NCBI RefSeq assembly: GCF_051014445.1
Contig: NW_027488378.1
Location: 1,240,001-1,304,000 of the forward strand
Direction of reading: 5' to 3'
DNA: 64,000 nucleotides
Source: Colletes latitarsis
Lineage: Eukaryota; Arthropoda; Insecta; Hymenoptera; Colletidae
In this document: positions 1 through 10,500 of the stretch, one piece after another
How positions within the stretch are numbered: the stretch's first letter is position 1
How the letters are laid out: each line of letters starts with the position of its first letter
Notes under the pieces: model-generated
What the model was told of the DNA's origin: nothing
The model's input: the letters and a program-made list of their open reading frames with translations, nothing else
Databases searched by the model: none
Position numbers and translations under genes: made by a program

Positions 1-122
1 TTTCGCCTACTTGTTGGCCAGATCCTGGGCATTTTTTGGTTTGGATCACGTAGTAATGTTGTACCACACTGCAACAGTGAGTTAAACTTGGATTCAATCT
101 ATATTTTAGAGGATAACACCGG

Positions 123-144
123 TTAGGTCAGGGTTAGGTCTGGT
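123..144 (+). repeat. Paired telomere-like 11-mers (type example)
   Basis: TTAGGTCAGGG at 123-133 is followed directly by TTAGGTCTGGT at 134-144. This pair is present in almost every ordinary monomer of the window, always with the G-rich strand on +. Variants seen include TTAGGTCAAGG, TTAGGTCGGGG, TTAGGTGTGGT and TTAAGTCTGAG. The insect telomeric unit is TTAGG; longer TTAGG-derived units exist in some insects. The pair is embedded in a longer satellite monomer and is not itself a simple telomeric array. Confidence 0.85.
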
Positions 145-408
145 GTTTGCCATCATCTGGCTCATACTTTCGCATTTTTCGCCTACTTGTTGGCCAGATC
201 CTAGGTGTTTTCTAGGTTGGTTCACGTAGTAATGTTGTACCACACTGCAATAGTGAGTTAAACTTGGATTCAATCTATATTTTAGAGGATAACACCGGTT
301 AGGTCAGGGTTAGGTCTGGTATTTGATATTATCTGGCTCATACTTTCGCATTTTTCGCATACTGGTTGGCCTGATCCTGGGTGTTTTCTAGGTTGGATCA
401 CGTAGCAA

Positions 409-431
409 TGTGGTACCACACTGTAACAGTG
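409..431. repeat. Palindrome plus adjacent dyad in the satellite monomer (type example)
   Basis: TGTGGTACCACA at 409-420 is a perfect 12-bp palindrome. It overlaps CACTG-TAA-CAGTG at 419-431, a 5-bp inverted repeat with a 3-nt spacer. Across monomers the spacer varies (AAA, CAA, TAA, CAT, AAT) while the arms mostly stay. In one monomer class the palindrome is broken by a G to T change (TGTTGTACCACA). Such dyads can form cruciforms; any role is inference. Confidence 0.7.
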
Positions 432-1539
432 AGGTAAGCCTCGGAACGATCAATATTTTAGACGATAACACCGGTTAGGTCAGGGTTAGGTCTGGTATTT
501 GCCATCATCTGGCTCATTCTTTCGCATTTTTCGCATACTTGTTGGCCAGATCCTGGGCGTTTTCTGGTTTGGATCACGTAGTAATGTTGTACCGCACTGC
601 ATCAGTGAGTTAAACCTGGATTCAATTTATATATTAGAGGATAACACCGGTTAGGTCAGGGTTAGGTCTGGTGTTTGCCATCATCTGGCTCATACTTTCG
701 CATTTTTCGCCTACTTGTTGGCCAGATCCTAGGTGTTTTCTAGGTTGGATCACGTAGTAATGTTGTACCACACTGCAACAGTGAGTTAAACTTGGATTCA
801 ATCTATATTTTAGAGGATAACACCGGTTAGGTCAGGGTTAGGTTTGGTATTTGATATTATCTGGCTCATACTTTCGCATTTTTCGCATACTTGTTGGCCG
901 GATCCTGGGCGTTTTCTGGTTTGGATCACGTAGTAATGTTGTACCACACTGAATCAGTGAGTTAAACCTGGATTCAATCTATATATTAGAGGATAACACC
1001 GGTTAGGTCAGGGTTAGGTCTGGTATTTGCCATCATCTGGCTCATACTTTCGCATTTTTCGCATACTGGTTGGCCAGATCCAGGGCGTTTTCTGGTTTGG
1101 ATCACGTAGCAATGTGGTACCACACTGAAACAGTGAGTTAAACCTGGATTCAATCTATATATTAGAGGATAACACCGGTTAGGTCAGGGTTAGGTCTGGT
1201 ATTTGCCATCATCTGGCTCATACTTTCGCATTTTTCGCATACTGGCTGGCCTGATCCTGGGTGTTTTCTAGGTTGGATCACGTAGCAATGTGGTACCACA
1301 CTGTAACAGTGAGGTAAGCCTGGGAACGATCAATATTTTAGACGATAACACCGGTTAGGTCAGGGTTAGGTCTGGTATTTGCCATCATCTGGCTCATTCT
1401 TTCGCATTTTTCGCATACTTGTTGGCCAGATCCAGGGCGTTTTCTGGTTTGGATCACGTAGCAATGTGGTACCACACTGAAACAGTGAGTTAAACCTGGA
1501 TTCAATCTATATATTAGAGGATAGTACCGGTTAGGTCAG

Positions 1540-4500
1540 GGTTAGGTCTGGTGTTTGCCATCATCTGGCTCATACTTTCGCATTTTTCGCCTACTTGTTG
1601 GCCAGATCCTAGGTGTTTTCTAGGTTGGATCACGTAGTAATGTTGTACCACACTGCAACAGTGAGTTAAACTTGGATTCAATCTATATTTTAGAGGATAA
1701 CACCGGTTAGGTCAGGGTTAGGTCTGGTATTTGATATTATCTAGCTCATACGTTCGCATTTTTCGCATACTTGTTGGCCAGATCCTGGGCGTTTTCTGGT
1801 TTGGATCACGTAGTAATGTTGTATCACACTGCATCAGTGAGTTAAAACTGGATTCAGTCTATATATTAGAGGATAACACCGGTTAGGTCAGGGTTAGGTC
1901 TGGTGTTTGCCATCATCTGGCTCATACTTTCGCATTTTTCGCCTACTTGTTGGCCAGATCCTGGGCGTTTTCTAGGTTGGATCACGTAGTAATGTGGTAC
2001 CAAACTGAAACAGTGAGTTAAACCTGGATTCAATCTATATTAAAGAGGATAACACCGGTTAGGTCAAGGTTAGGTCTGGTGTTTGCCATCATCTGGCTCA
2101 TACTTTCGCATTTTTCGCCTACTTGTTGGCCAGATCCTAGGTGTTTTCTAGGTTGGTTCACGTAGTAATGTTGTACCACACTGCAACAGTGAGTTAAACT
2201 TGGATTCAATCTATATTTTAGAGGATAACACCGGTTAGGTCAGGGTTAGGTCTGGTATTTGCCATCATCTGGCTCATTCTTTCGCATTTTTCGCATACTT
2301 GTTGGCCAGATCCTGGGCGTTTTCTGGTTTGGATCACGTAGCAATGTGGTACCACACTGAAACAGTGAGTTAAACCTGGATCCTATCTATATTTTAGAGG
2401 ATAACACCGGTTAGGTCAGGGTTAGATCTGGTATTTGCCATCATCTGTCTTATACTTTCGCATTTTTTGTATACATGTTGTCCATATCCCGGGCTTTTGC
2501 TGGTATGGATCACGTAGTATTGTGGTACCACACTGAAACAGCGGGTTCAACCGGGATCCGATCAATACCTTAGAGGATAACACCGGTTAGGTCTGGGATT
2601 TGCCCTCATCTCGCTCATGCTTTTGCTTTTTTAGCATAATTGTTAGCCAAATGCTGGGCTTCTTCTGGGTTGGATCACGTAGTAATGTGGTACCACATTG
2701 AAACAGAGAGTTCAACCTGGATTCAATCTATATTTTAGAGGATAACACCGGTTAGGTCAGGGGTAGGTCTGGTATTTGCCATCATCTGGCTCATACTTTC
2801 GCCATTCTTCGCATACTTGATGGCCAGATCCTGGGCTTTTTCCGGTTTGGATCACGTAGTAATGTGGTACCACACCGAAACAGGCAATTAAACCTGGTTC
2901 CGATTAATACTTTAGAGGATAACCCCGGTTATGTCTGAGTTAGGTCTGCGATTTTCCCTCAGATCGCACATACTTTCGCTTCTTCCGCATACTTGTTGGC
3001 CAGATGCTGGGCTTTTTCTGGGTTGGATCACGTAGTAGTGTGGTACCACACTGAAACAGTGAGTTAAACCTGGATTCAATCTATATTTGAGAGGATAACA
3101 CTGGTTAGGTCAAGGTTAGGTGTGGTATTTGCCATCATCAGGCTCATACTTTCGCATTTTTCGCCTACTTGTTGGCCAGATCCTGGGCATTTTTTGGTTT
3201 GGATCACGTAGTAATGTTGTACCACACTGCAACAGTGAGTTAAACTTGGATTCAATCTATATTTTAGAGGATAACACCGGTTAGGTCAGGGTTAGGTCTG
3301 GTGTTTGCCATCATCTGGCTCATACTTTCGCATTTTTCGCCTACTTGTTGGCCAGATCCTAGGTGTTTTCTAGGTTGGTTCACGTAGTAATGTTGTACCA
3401 CACTGCAATAGTGAGTTAAACTTGGATTCAATCTATATTTTAGAGGATAACACCGGTTAGGTCAGGGTTAGGTCTGGTATTTGATATTATCTGGCTCATA
3501 CTTTCGCATTTTTCGCATACTGGTTGGCCTGATCCTGGGTGTTTTCTAGGTTGGATCACGTAGCAATGTGGTACCACACTGTAACAGTGAGGTAAGCCTC
3601 GGAACGATCAATATTTTAGACGATAACACCGGTTAGGTCAGGGTTAGGTCTGGTATTTGCCATCATCTGGCTCATTCTTTCGCATTTTTCGCATACTTGT
3701 TGGCCAGATCCTGGGCGTTTTCTGGTTTGGATCACGTAGTAATGTTGTACCGCACTGCATCAGTGAGTTAAACCTGGATTCAATTTATATATTAGAGGAT
3801 AACACCGGTTAGGTCAGGGTTAGGTCTGGTGTTTGCCATCATCTGGCTCATACTTTCGCATTTTTCGCCTACTTGTTGGCCAGATCCTAGGTGTTTTCTA
3901 GGTTGGATCACGTAGCAATGTGGTACCACACTGAAACAGTGAGTTAAACCTGGATTCAATCTATATATTAGAGGATAGTACCGGTTAGGTCAGGGTTAGG
4001 TCTGGTGTTTGCCATCATCTGGCTCATACTTTCGCATTTTTCGCCTACTTGTTGGCCAGATCCTAGGTGTTTTCTAGGTTGGATCACGTAGTAATGTTGT
4101 ACCACACTGCAACAGTGAGTTAAACTTGGATTCAATCTATATTTTAGAGGATAACACCGGTTAGGTCAGGGTTAGGTCTGGTGTTTGCCATCATCTGGCT
4201 CATACTTTCGCATTTTTCGCCTACTTGTTGGCCAGATCCTGGGCGTTTTCTGGTTTGGATCACGTAGCAATGTGGTACCACACTGAAACAGTGAGTTAAA
4301 CCTGGATTCAATCTATATTTTAGAGAATAACACCGGTTAGGTCAGGGTTAGGTCTGGTATTTGATATTATCTGGCTCATACTTTCGCATTTTTCGCATAC
4401 TTGTTGGCCTGATCCTGGGCGTTTTCTAGGTTGGATCACGTAGTAATGTGGTACCACACTGTAACAGTGAGGTAAGCCTGGGTACGATCAATCCTTTCGA

Positions 4501-5165
4501 CGATAACACCGGTTAGGTCAGGGTTAGGTCTGGTGTTTGCCATCATGTGGCTCATACTTTCGCATTTTTCGCCTACTTGTTGGCCAGATCCTAGGTGTTT
4601 TCTAGGTTGGATCACGTAGTAATGTTCTACCACACTGCATCATTGAGTTAAACTTGGATTCAATCTATATTTTAGACGATAACACCGGTTACGTCAGGGT
4701 TAGGTCTGGTATTTTCCATCATCTGTCTTATACTTTCGCATTTTTCGTATACATGTTGTCCATATCCCAGGCTTTTGCTGGTATGGATCACGTAGTAATG
4801 TTGTACCACACTGAATCAGTGAGTTAAACCTGGATTCAATCTATATATTAGAGGATAACACCGGTTAGGTCAGGATTAGGTCTGGTATTTTCCATCATCT
4901 GTCTTATACTTTCGCATTTTTCGTATACATGTTGTCCATATCCCGGGCTTTTGCTGGTATGGATCACGTAGTATTGTGGTACCATACTGAAACAGCGGGT
5001 TCAACCGGGATCCGATCACTACTTTAGAGGATAACACCGGTTAGGTCTGGGATTTGCCCTCATCTCGCTCATGCTTTTGCTTTTTTAGCATAATTGTTAG
5101 CCAAATGCTGGGCTTTTTCTGGGTTGGATCACGTAGTAATGTGGTACCACATTGAAACAGAGAGT
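1540..5165 (+). repeat. Large satellite duplication, left copy (partner about 19945-24098)
   Basis: Rare variants line up between the two regions: CTAGCTCATA at 1741 and 20146, CATTTTTTGTATACATG at 2461 and 20866, GATCCTGGGCAT at 3179 and 21584, all 18,405 bp apart. After position 3904 the offset becomes 19,109 (+704, four monomers) and after about 4800 it becomes 18,933 (-176, one monomer). The partner copy contains no retrotransposon. Confidence 0.75.
2587..2597 (+). repeat. Single telomere-like 11-mer of the short (165-bp) monomer class
   Basis: In this monomer the stretch between ACCGG and ATTTG holds one 11-mer, TTAGGTCTGGG, instead of two, so the monomer is shorter by exactly 11 bp. 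Short monomers share their own downstream sequence (CCTCATCTCGCTCATGC and TTTTTTAGCATAATTGTTAG), so they form a distinct subfamily. Other examples lie near 5040, 12783, 13480, 32820 and 37018. Confidence 0.85.
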
Positions 5166-5278
5166 TCAACCTGGATTCAATCTATATTTTAGAGGATAAC
5201 ACCGGTTAGGTCAGGGTTAGGCCTGGTATTTGCCATCATCTGGCTCATACTTTCGCATTCTTCGCATACTTGATGGCC

Positions 5279-5292
5279 AGATCCTGGGCCTT
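5279..5292 (+). other. Left target-site duplication of retrotransposon copy 1
   Basis: AGATCCTGGGCCTT ends the satellite on the left and is repeated at the right end after the poly(A) tail. The leading A is ambiguous with the tail, so the duplication is 13-14 bp. Uninterrupted equivalents with the same flanks occur at 42489, 43886, 49652 and 55054. Confidence 0.9.
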
Positions 5293-5676
5293 CCCTCAGG
5301 GGCTGCCAGCCTTTCAGCTGCAGTACGGGCTTAACGAAGCCGGGGTACCCGAGTCATACACACACCGTAAGCCTCCTGTTGGTCGTCACAACGACCCATT
5401 CACAATTCCCTATTGGTTTTGTGAATGGTACGTGACGGCAGGAGGAACGGGGGTCTTGGCTTAACCGCCTGGGCCACGAGTATGGCGACTCTATAAAATC
5501 GCCCTCCAATCCTAAGCTATGGTGCGCGGCGATGGGATGCATGGTTGGGGGAGAAGGCCCAATCCCAAGCGACCACCTCCGGGGAACCTGCCGAACCCCC
5601 GGAGTATATAGGCTTACCCGGGTAAGGCGGCTCTGCCCGGGCGGACCTTTTCTTCCGACCTGCTCGTGGGAATATT
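5293..5676 (+). promoter_or_regulatory. 5' UTR and presumed internal promoter region of copy 1
   Basis: These 384 bases precede the first in-frame ATG of ORF1. TATAAAA lies at 5492-5498 and a perfect 14-bp palindrome, CTTACCCGGGTAAG, at 5613-5626. Non-LTR retrotransposons normally carry an internal promoter here, but I cannot locate a start site. The first 160 bases contain a plausible folded RNA, described separately. Confidence 0.6.
5365..5450 (+). other. Candidate three-way-junction RNA in the 5' UTR
   Basis: The outer stem pairs CCGT (5365-5368) and CCTCCTG (5372-5378) with CAGGAGG (5439-5445) and ACGG (5447-5450). It encloses two hairpins, GGTCG/CGACC (5381-5385 with 5392-5396) and CACAA/TTGTG (5401-5405 with 5419-5423). 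Copy 2 lacks this region, so covariation cannot be checked here. Function unknown; translation control or RNP packaging are possible. Confidence 0.4.
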
Positions 5677-6603
5677 ATGGAGTTCAATATTAAAACGGGG
5701 ATGGGACGGGGTAAGTCAGAGGGGGAGGACGAAGGCGGTGTTGGGACTGGAGTGACGGCGCTCGCGCCGCCTCCAGCGCCTGGCCCGGCTTCGTGGAAGG
5801 TGGAGGAGGACGACGAGACTGCGTCAGTCTCGTCCTTCTCCTCCACCAGGAGCCTCATAGGCTCTAAGAGGAAGAGGGCGGGGCAGGCCGTCGTCGAGGT
5901 GGGCGGGGCGATGAGCCCGTCGGTGAGGCTGAGTTGCCTCAGGGACGAAGTGACCGAGGAGATATCGGAGAGGATCTCCTCGTCCCTGAGGCGGGTGGAG
6001 AAAGTCGCCGCTGCCTGCGCCTTTAAGGGGCAGAAAAGCGGTGGCGCGGAGGCCCTGAAGGCCGCGGCGGAGGAAATGAGGGAGGCGGCGCGGGAGCTCA
6101 GAGGGCGGAACGCCCGTCTGCAGCTCCTGTTGGAGGAGGAGCGACAGGGGAGGAGGAGGGCAGAGGCGCTGTGGAACAGCGCGGCCCTCCCTCCCATCCT
6201 CCCTCCTCCTCCACCGCCGCGTCCCTCGGCAGAGGTAAATAAGCGGAGTGCGGCGGCAGTGGTGCGGGCCACCGCGGGCCCCTCCACCCGCACTCCGCCC
6301 GTGAAGAAGTCCCCGTCCTCCTCAGAAGACGATCTTCTGAGGAGGATTGGGGACATGATTGATGGCAAGCTGGCCGCCTTCCGGGAGGAGCTCCTCGCCG
6401 GAAGAGCGGTCAGCAGGAAGGCGGTGCCTCCCCGACCTGTTCCGGTACAGTCGGGGAAGGCAAAGAAGGGCGGAGTGAAGGCTCCGCCCAGCGTTGCGGC
6501 ACCAGGGCCCCGGGTCGCGACCCCCAAGGGGGGTGGTGTACCCGTGGTCGCGGTGGTCGCGTCCTCCACGGCACCCTCCCAAGGGGGGGGTGGCGTGGAG
6601 TGA
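5677..6603 (+). CDS. ORF1 (gag-like protein), N-terminal part, ended by a frameshift
   Basis: This 308-codon frame is the front half of the element's nucleic-acid-binding, gag-like protein, which coats element RNA in the ribonucleoprotein particle. The start is the first ATG after the 5' UTR; an alternative in-frame ATG lies eight codons later. Residues 1-80 are acidic and Ser-rich. Residues about 84-168 are Glu/Arg/Ala-rich and look like a coiled coil, followed by a proline run near 172-182 and a basic, Pro/Ala-rich linker. The frame ends at a TGA at 6601, just after a G8 run at 6583-6590. The continuation, with the RRM-like and zinc-knuckle regions, is in the next frame. A complete gag for this clade would span both, so this is either one base too many in the G run, a consensus error, or a +1 frameshift site. 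Confidence 0.85.
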   Translation: MEFNIKTGMGRGKSEGEDEGGVGTGVTALAPPPAPGPASWKVEEDDETASVSSFSSTRSLIGSKRKRAGQAVVEVGGAMSPSVRLSCLRDEVTEEISERISSSLRRVEKVAAACAFKGQKSGGAEALKAAAEEMREAARELRGRNARLQLLLEEERQGRRRAEALWNSAALPPILPPPPPPRPSAEVNKRSAAAVVRATAGPSTRTPPVKKSPSSSEDDLLRRIGDMIDGKLAAFREELLAGRAVSRKAVPPRPVPVQSGKAKKGGVKAPPSVAAPGPRVATPKGGGVPVVAVVASSTAPSQGGGGVE

Positions 6604-7555
6604 GGTGGTGGGGCGGAAGGCGAAGCGGGCGGCGAGGAAGGCCTCGCAACCGCAGCCTCCGCCTCCGCCGCCGGCGGCCAAGGTAAAGGCCGCGAAGGTC
6701 GGGAAGGCACGACCAGGTCGTCCCCCAAAAACGGCAGCGGTGACGCTGACCGTTGCGCAGGGGGGCGACCTGACCCTCGCGGAGGCGATGCGGCTCGCCA
6801 GGGAGAATATCTCCCTGGAAGAGCTGGGCATCGCCTCCGTGAGGGCGAAGAGGGCCGTGACCGGGGGTCTCTTGCTGGAGATCCCCGGTGCAGAAGGCGG
6901 CGCGAAGGCTGATCGTCTCGCCCAGAGGCTCCGGGAGCAGCTGGGCGAGCGAGGTGTCCGGGTCGCCCGGCCCACGAAGCGCACGGAGATGCGCGTTTGT
7001 GGGCTGGACGACTCGGTCAGCGCACAGGATGTGGCCCGTGCCCTTGCGAGGGCGGGGGACTGTCCTGTGGAGGACCTGCGGATCGGAGAGATCCGCAGGT
7101 CGCCCTCCGGCCTCGGGTCGGTGTGGGCCCGGTGCCCCCTCTCCGCCGCCCGTAAGGTGGCGGAATCCGGGAGGGTGTTGGTGGGGTGGGTTTCGGCGCG
7201 AGTGGAAATCCTCGCGCCGCGCCCGCTCCAGTGTCACCGCTGCCTCGAATTGGGGCACGTGAGGCAGTGGTGCACCTCGCCGGTGGACCGCAGCGGTCAG
7301 TGTTACCGCTGCGGTGCCAAAGAGCACCGTGCGAGCCAGTGCTCGGCGGCCCCCCACTGCCCGCTGTGTGCGGACATGGGGAGGCCAGCCGATCACAGGG
7401 TGGGGAGCAAGAAGTGCTCCCCCCCCTCCCGGAAGGAGAGGAAGAGGCGGGCTGCACCGGCTCCGGTGCCGAGGGCGGTGGCATCGTCCTCCATGGAGGT
7501 GGACGGTGCTACGGGGACGGACGGCCGGGAGGAGGCTGGCGCGGCCATTAATTAA
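6590..7555 (+). CDS. ORF1 (gag-like protein), C-terminal part with three CCHC zinc knuckles
   Basis: The back half of ORF1, open from 6494 but probably meaningful from about 6590, where gag-like sequence (VAWSEVVGRKAKR) starts after the G8 run. A basic Ala/Pro-rich stretch leads into an RRM-like gag core (RVCGLDDSVSAQDVARAL to GWVSARVEI). Three zinc knuckles follow, spanning 7232-7416: CX2CX4HX4C, CX2CX4HX4C and CX2CX8HX6C. Three knuckles in tandem are typical of R1-clade ORF1 and bind the element RNA and target DNA. The stop TAA at 7553-7555 shares its last A with the ATG of ORF2 (TAATG), which suggests coupled termination and re-initiation. Copy 2 lacks this region, so no comparison is possible within the window. 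Confidence 0.85.
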   Translation: MAWSEVVGRKAKRAARKASQPQPPPPPPAAKVKAAKVGKARPGRPPKTAAVTLTVAQGGDLTLAEAMRLARENISLEELGIASVRAKRAVTGGLLLEIPGAEGGAKADRLAQRLREQLGERGVRVARPTKRTEMRVCGLDDSVSAQDVARALARAGDCPVEDLRIGEIRRSPSGLGSVWARCPLSAARKVAESGRVLVGWVSARVEILAPRPLQCHRCLELGHVRQWCTSPVDRSGQCYRCGAKEHRASQCSAAPHCPLCADMGRPADHRVGSKKCSPPSRKERKRRAAPAPVPRAVASSSMEVDGATGTDGREEAGAAIN

Positions 7556-7557
7556 TG
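7553..7557 (+). promoter_or_regulatory. TAATG stop-start overlap of ORF1 and ORF2
   Basis: TAA at 7553-7555 ends ORF1 and ATG at 7555-7557 begins ORF2. The upstream context is AT-rich (CCATTAATTAATG) within a very GC-rich element. The same UAAUG arrangement has been described as a translational coupling signal in the silkworm telomere-targeted element SART1. Confidence 0.75.
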
Positions 7558-10500
7558 CCGCCCCGCCTCCTCCTCCAGGCCAACCTCAACCACTGCCGCG
7601 CGGCACAGGACTTGATGTCCCAAGTCCTCGCGGAGTGGGGGGTTGGCCTGGCGGTCGCCGCCGAGCCGTACCGCGTCCCTGATCACCCTCATTGGGTGGG
7701 CGACGCGGACGGCTTGGTGGCGACGGTATGGGGAGGGGGCGACGGGTCCCCACCGTTCTCCTTGTTGGAGCGCGGTCGGGGATTCGTCGCCGTGGACTGG
7801 GGGGGAGTCGCTGTGGTGGGGTGCTACATTTCGCCCCGTAGCGGTCACGCTGCGTTCGAGCTGTACCTGGCCGAGGTCGCGGCATGCGTGCAGCGCTACG
7901 CGGCCCGGCCGGTGCTGGTCCTGGGGGATTTTAATGCCAAGTCGGTGGCTTGGGGATCCCCCAGGACCTCCGTTCGCGGCGGGATCCTGGGCGATTGGGC
8001 GGCGGGGCTCGACCTCCGGGTATTGAACCGGGGGTCGGAGCACACATGCGTGCGGCGATATGGGGGGTCCATCGTGGATGTTGGATTCGCGACCCCCAAC
8101 GCCGTGCGCATGGTGTCGGGTTGGCACGTGGTCGCGGGGGCAGAGACACTCTCCGATCACCGGTACATCCGGATGGAGGTCTCTGCCGCCGCGAGTGCAT
8201 CCCGACACGGCCGCCTGCGTGGCACCCCACCACGCCGCTGGGCGCTTCGGCGCCTGGACAAGGACGCCCTGATGGCAGCTGCCCTCGCTGCAACTTGGCC
8301 GCAGGGAGCGGCCGAGTTGCCGAGCATAGAGGAGGAGGTCGCCCGGCTCGGGGCATTGGTCGCGGGTATTTGCGACGCGGCGATGCCACGGGTCGGGCGG
8401 GCTTCTCCTCGCCGGGCTGTGTACTGGTGGTCGGACGCGATCGCGGAGTTGCGAGTCGCGACTGTCCGCGCCCGACGCCAGTACACCCGCGCGCGCCGTC
8501 GTCAACGTACAGGCGACGGCGTCGCGCGAGCGAGGGCAGCTGATGACCTGTATGGAGCATACCGCGTGGCGCGGGTTGCTCTGCAGGTCGCCATCAAACG
8601 GGCCAAGACCCAGGCATGGAAGGAGCTCCTCCAGACCCTTGATGACGATCCATGGGGGCGCCCATATAAGGTGGTGCTGAATAAGCTCCGCCCGTGGGCG
8701 CCACCCGTCACCGAGGGTCTTGACCCCCGGCTGCTGGAGGACGTGGTCAATACACTCTTCCCAATTGGGGAGAGGGGACCGCGTCCTCCGGCGGCGGCGG
8801 CTGTCCCAGTGGAGTGGACGGCCGAGCTGGGGGTCACGCAGGAGGAGCTGGCAGCGGCCATCAGACGGCTCGGGGTTCGTAACACGGCCCCGGGTCCGGA
8901 TGGTGTGCCCGGCCGGGTTTGGGTCTTGACCCAGGGCGTCCTTGGGGCCGACCTCAGGCGGTTGTTCGACCGCTGCCTGAGGGACGGGCGATTCCCCCCC
9001 AGTTGGAAGGTGGCGAGGATGGTCCTCCTCCGGAAGGAGGGTCGGCCCGCGGAGTCTCCCTCCGCATACCGGCCCATTTGTCTCCTCGACGAGGTGGGCA
9101 AGCTCTTCGAGCGTGTGATTGCTGCCCGCCTCGTCGAGCACCTGTCGCGGGGTGATCCCGGTCTGGCCGACTGCCAGTTCGGTTTCCGGGGGGGCCGATC
9201 GACTATCGACGCGATAGGTCGTGTGAGGGCCCTCTCGGAGGCGGCCGTCTCCCGGGGAGGGGTGGCATTGGCAATATCCTTGGATATTGCCAATGCCTTT
9301 AACACCCTCCCCTGGGAAGGGATAAGGAGGGGGCTCGAATATCATCGAGTCCCCCCTTGTCTCAGGGCGGTCGTCGGGGATTATCTCCGCGGCAGGTGGA
9401 TCGAGTATCCGGGCCGGGATGGTGATATGCGGAGGGAGGTGTACTGCGGTGTTCCGCAGGGATCGGTCCTTGGGCCACTCCTGTGGAACATCGCGTACGA
9501 CTCGGTGTTGCGGGCCGGCCTCCCCGACGGCGTCAGCACGGTGTGTTATGCGGATGACACACTGGTGCTGGCCGTCGGGGCGCACTGGGGGAGGGCCATG
9601 CGTCGCGCGGAGGAGGGGTCGCAACGCGTCGTCGACCGGATCAGGGGGATGGGGATGACGGTGGCGGTCCATAAGACCGAGGTGATTGCGTTTCATTCAC
9701 CTCGGCAGGATCCGCCACCCCCTCTGATTCGGGTGGGTGGGGCTGACATCGAGGTGAAGCCCCAGATCAGGTATCTGGGGCTGATCCTCGATAGCCACTG
9801 GCGTTTCGAGAAGCATTTCCGCTGCCTGGTCCCCCGGTTGGAAAGGATGGTTGCGGCTCTGGGCCGGATCCTGCCCAACCTGGGGGGCCCGGCGGGCCGA
9901 GTTCGTCGCCTCTATGTGGCAATGGTCCAGTCGGTCGCCCTATACGGGGCCCCCGTCTGGGCGGACGACTTGGCTGCCTCCCGGCGCAGCATGACTATGC
10001 TGCGTCGGGTGCAGAGGCGCATGGCGCTCAGGGTCGTCCGCGGGTATCGGACCATGTCACATGAGGCGGCGACGGTTCTAGCGGGGATGCCGCCCATGGA
10101 CCTGCTCGCGCGGTCGCACGCGGCGATGTACCGGCACCGCGTCGACCGTCGCGCGGGGGTGGGGGCGGTCCCGGGCGGGCAGGAACCTGCTTGGGGCGAT
10201 TTGAAGCGCCAGGCCCGGCAGTCCGTGTTGCTCGCGTGGCAGGAGCGGCTGGCTCTGCCAACCGCGGGGCACCGGACTGTCGGGGCTGTTCGGCCACTCC
10301 TGAAGGAGTGGCTGGACAGAGGCCATGGCAGCCTCACCTACCGGCTGGCACAGGTATTTTCCGGGCATGGCAGCTTCGGAAGATACCTGTGCCGGATAGG
10401 GAAGGAGCCGACGGCGCGTTGCTGCCACTGCGACGCTGAGCAGGACACGGCGGATCATACCCTGGAGGTATGCCCCGCGTGGGAGGGGGAGCGCCGTGTC

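Larger units (their letters stand above)
1..3158 (+). repeat. Higher-order satellite block, 18 monomers
   Basis: Sequence from position 1 recurs from 3159 at an offset of 3158 bp, for example the distinctive GGTTGGTTCACGTAG at 217 and 3375. 3158 equals 18 x 176 minus 10, explained by one short monomer (-11) and one extra C in CTTTCGCCATTC (+1). The second copy runs in register to about 3904, then skips 704 bp, exactly four monomers. The same block start recurs near 21564 and 46980. Confidence 0.8.
1..5292 (+). repeat. 176-bp tandem satellite array, segment A
   Basis: Head-to-tail monomers. The landmark GGATCACGTAG (or a one-base variant) recurs at 43, 219, 395, 571 and 747, giving a period of exactly 176 bp. 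Each monomer contains, in order, the landmark, a GGTACC-centred palindrome, a CACTG-N3-CAGTG dyad, an AT-rich stretch, ACCGG, one or two TTAGG-type 11-mers, and a TTTCGCAT duplication. Because 176 is not divisible by 3, reading frames change every monomer, so the small ORFs here are not credible genes. The segment stops at the target-site duplication of retrotransposon copy 1. Positions 1-3158 form one 18-monomer block whose beginning recurs from 3159. Confidence 0.97.

Noticed and set aside
2640..2655. TAGCCAAATGC in short-class monomers matches the 28S rRNA site used by R2 elements
   Set aside because: Other monomers have TGGCCAGATGC at the same place, so it arose by drift. Neither element inserted there and the surrounding sequence is not rDNA.
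5293..5360. Hepatitis-delta-like ribozyme at the 5' end of copy 1
   Set aside because: Short hairpins such as GGCT-GCC-AGCC are present, but I could not build the required double pseudoknot from the first base.
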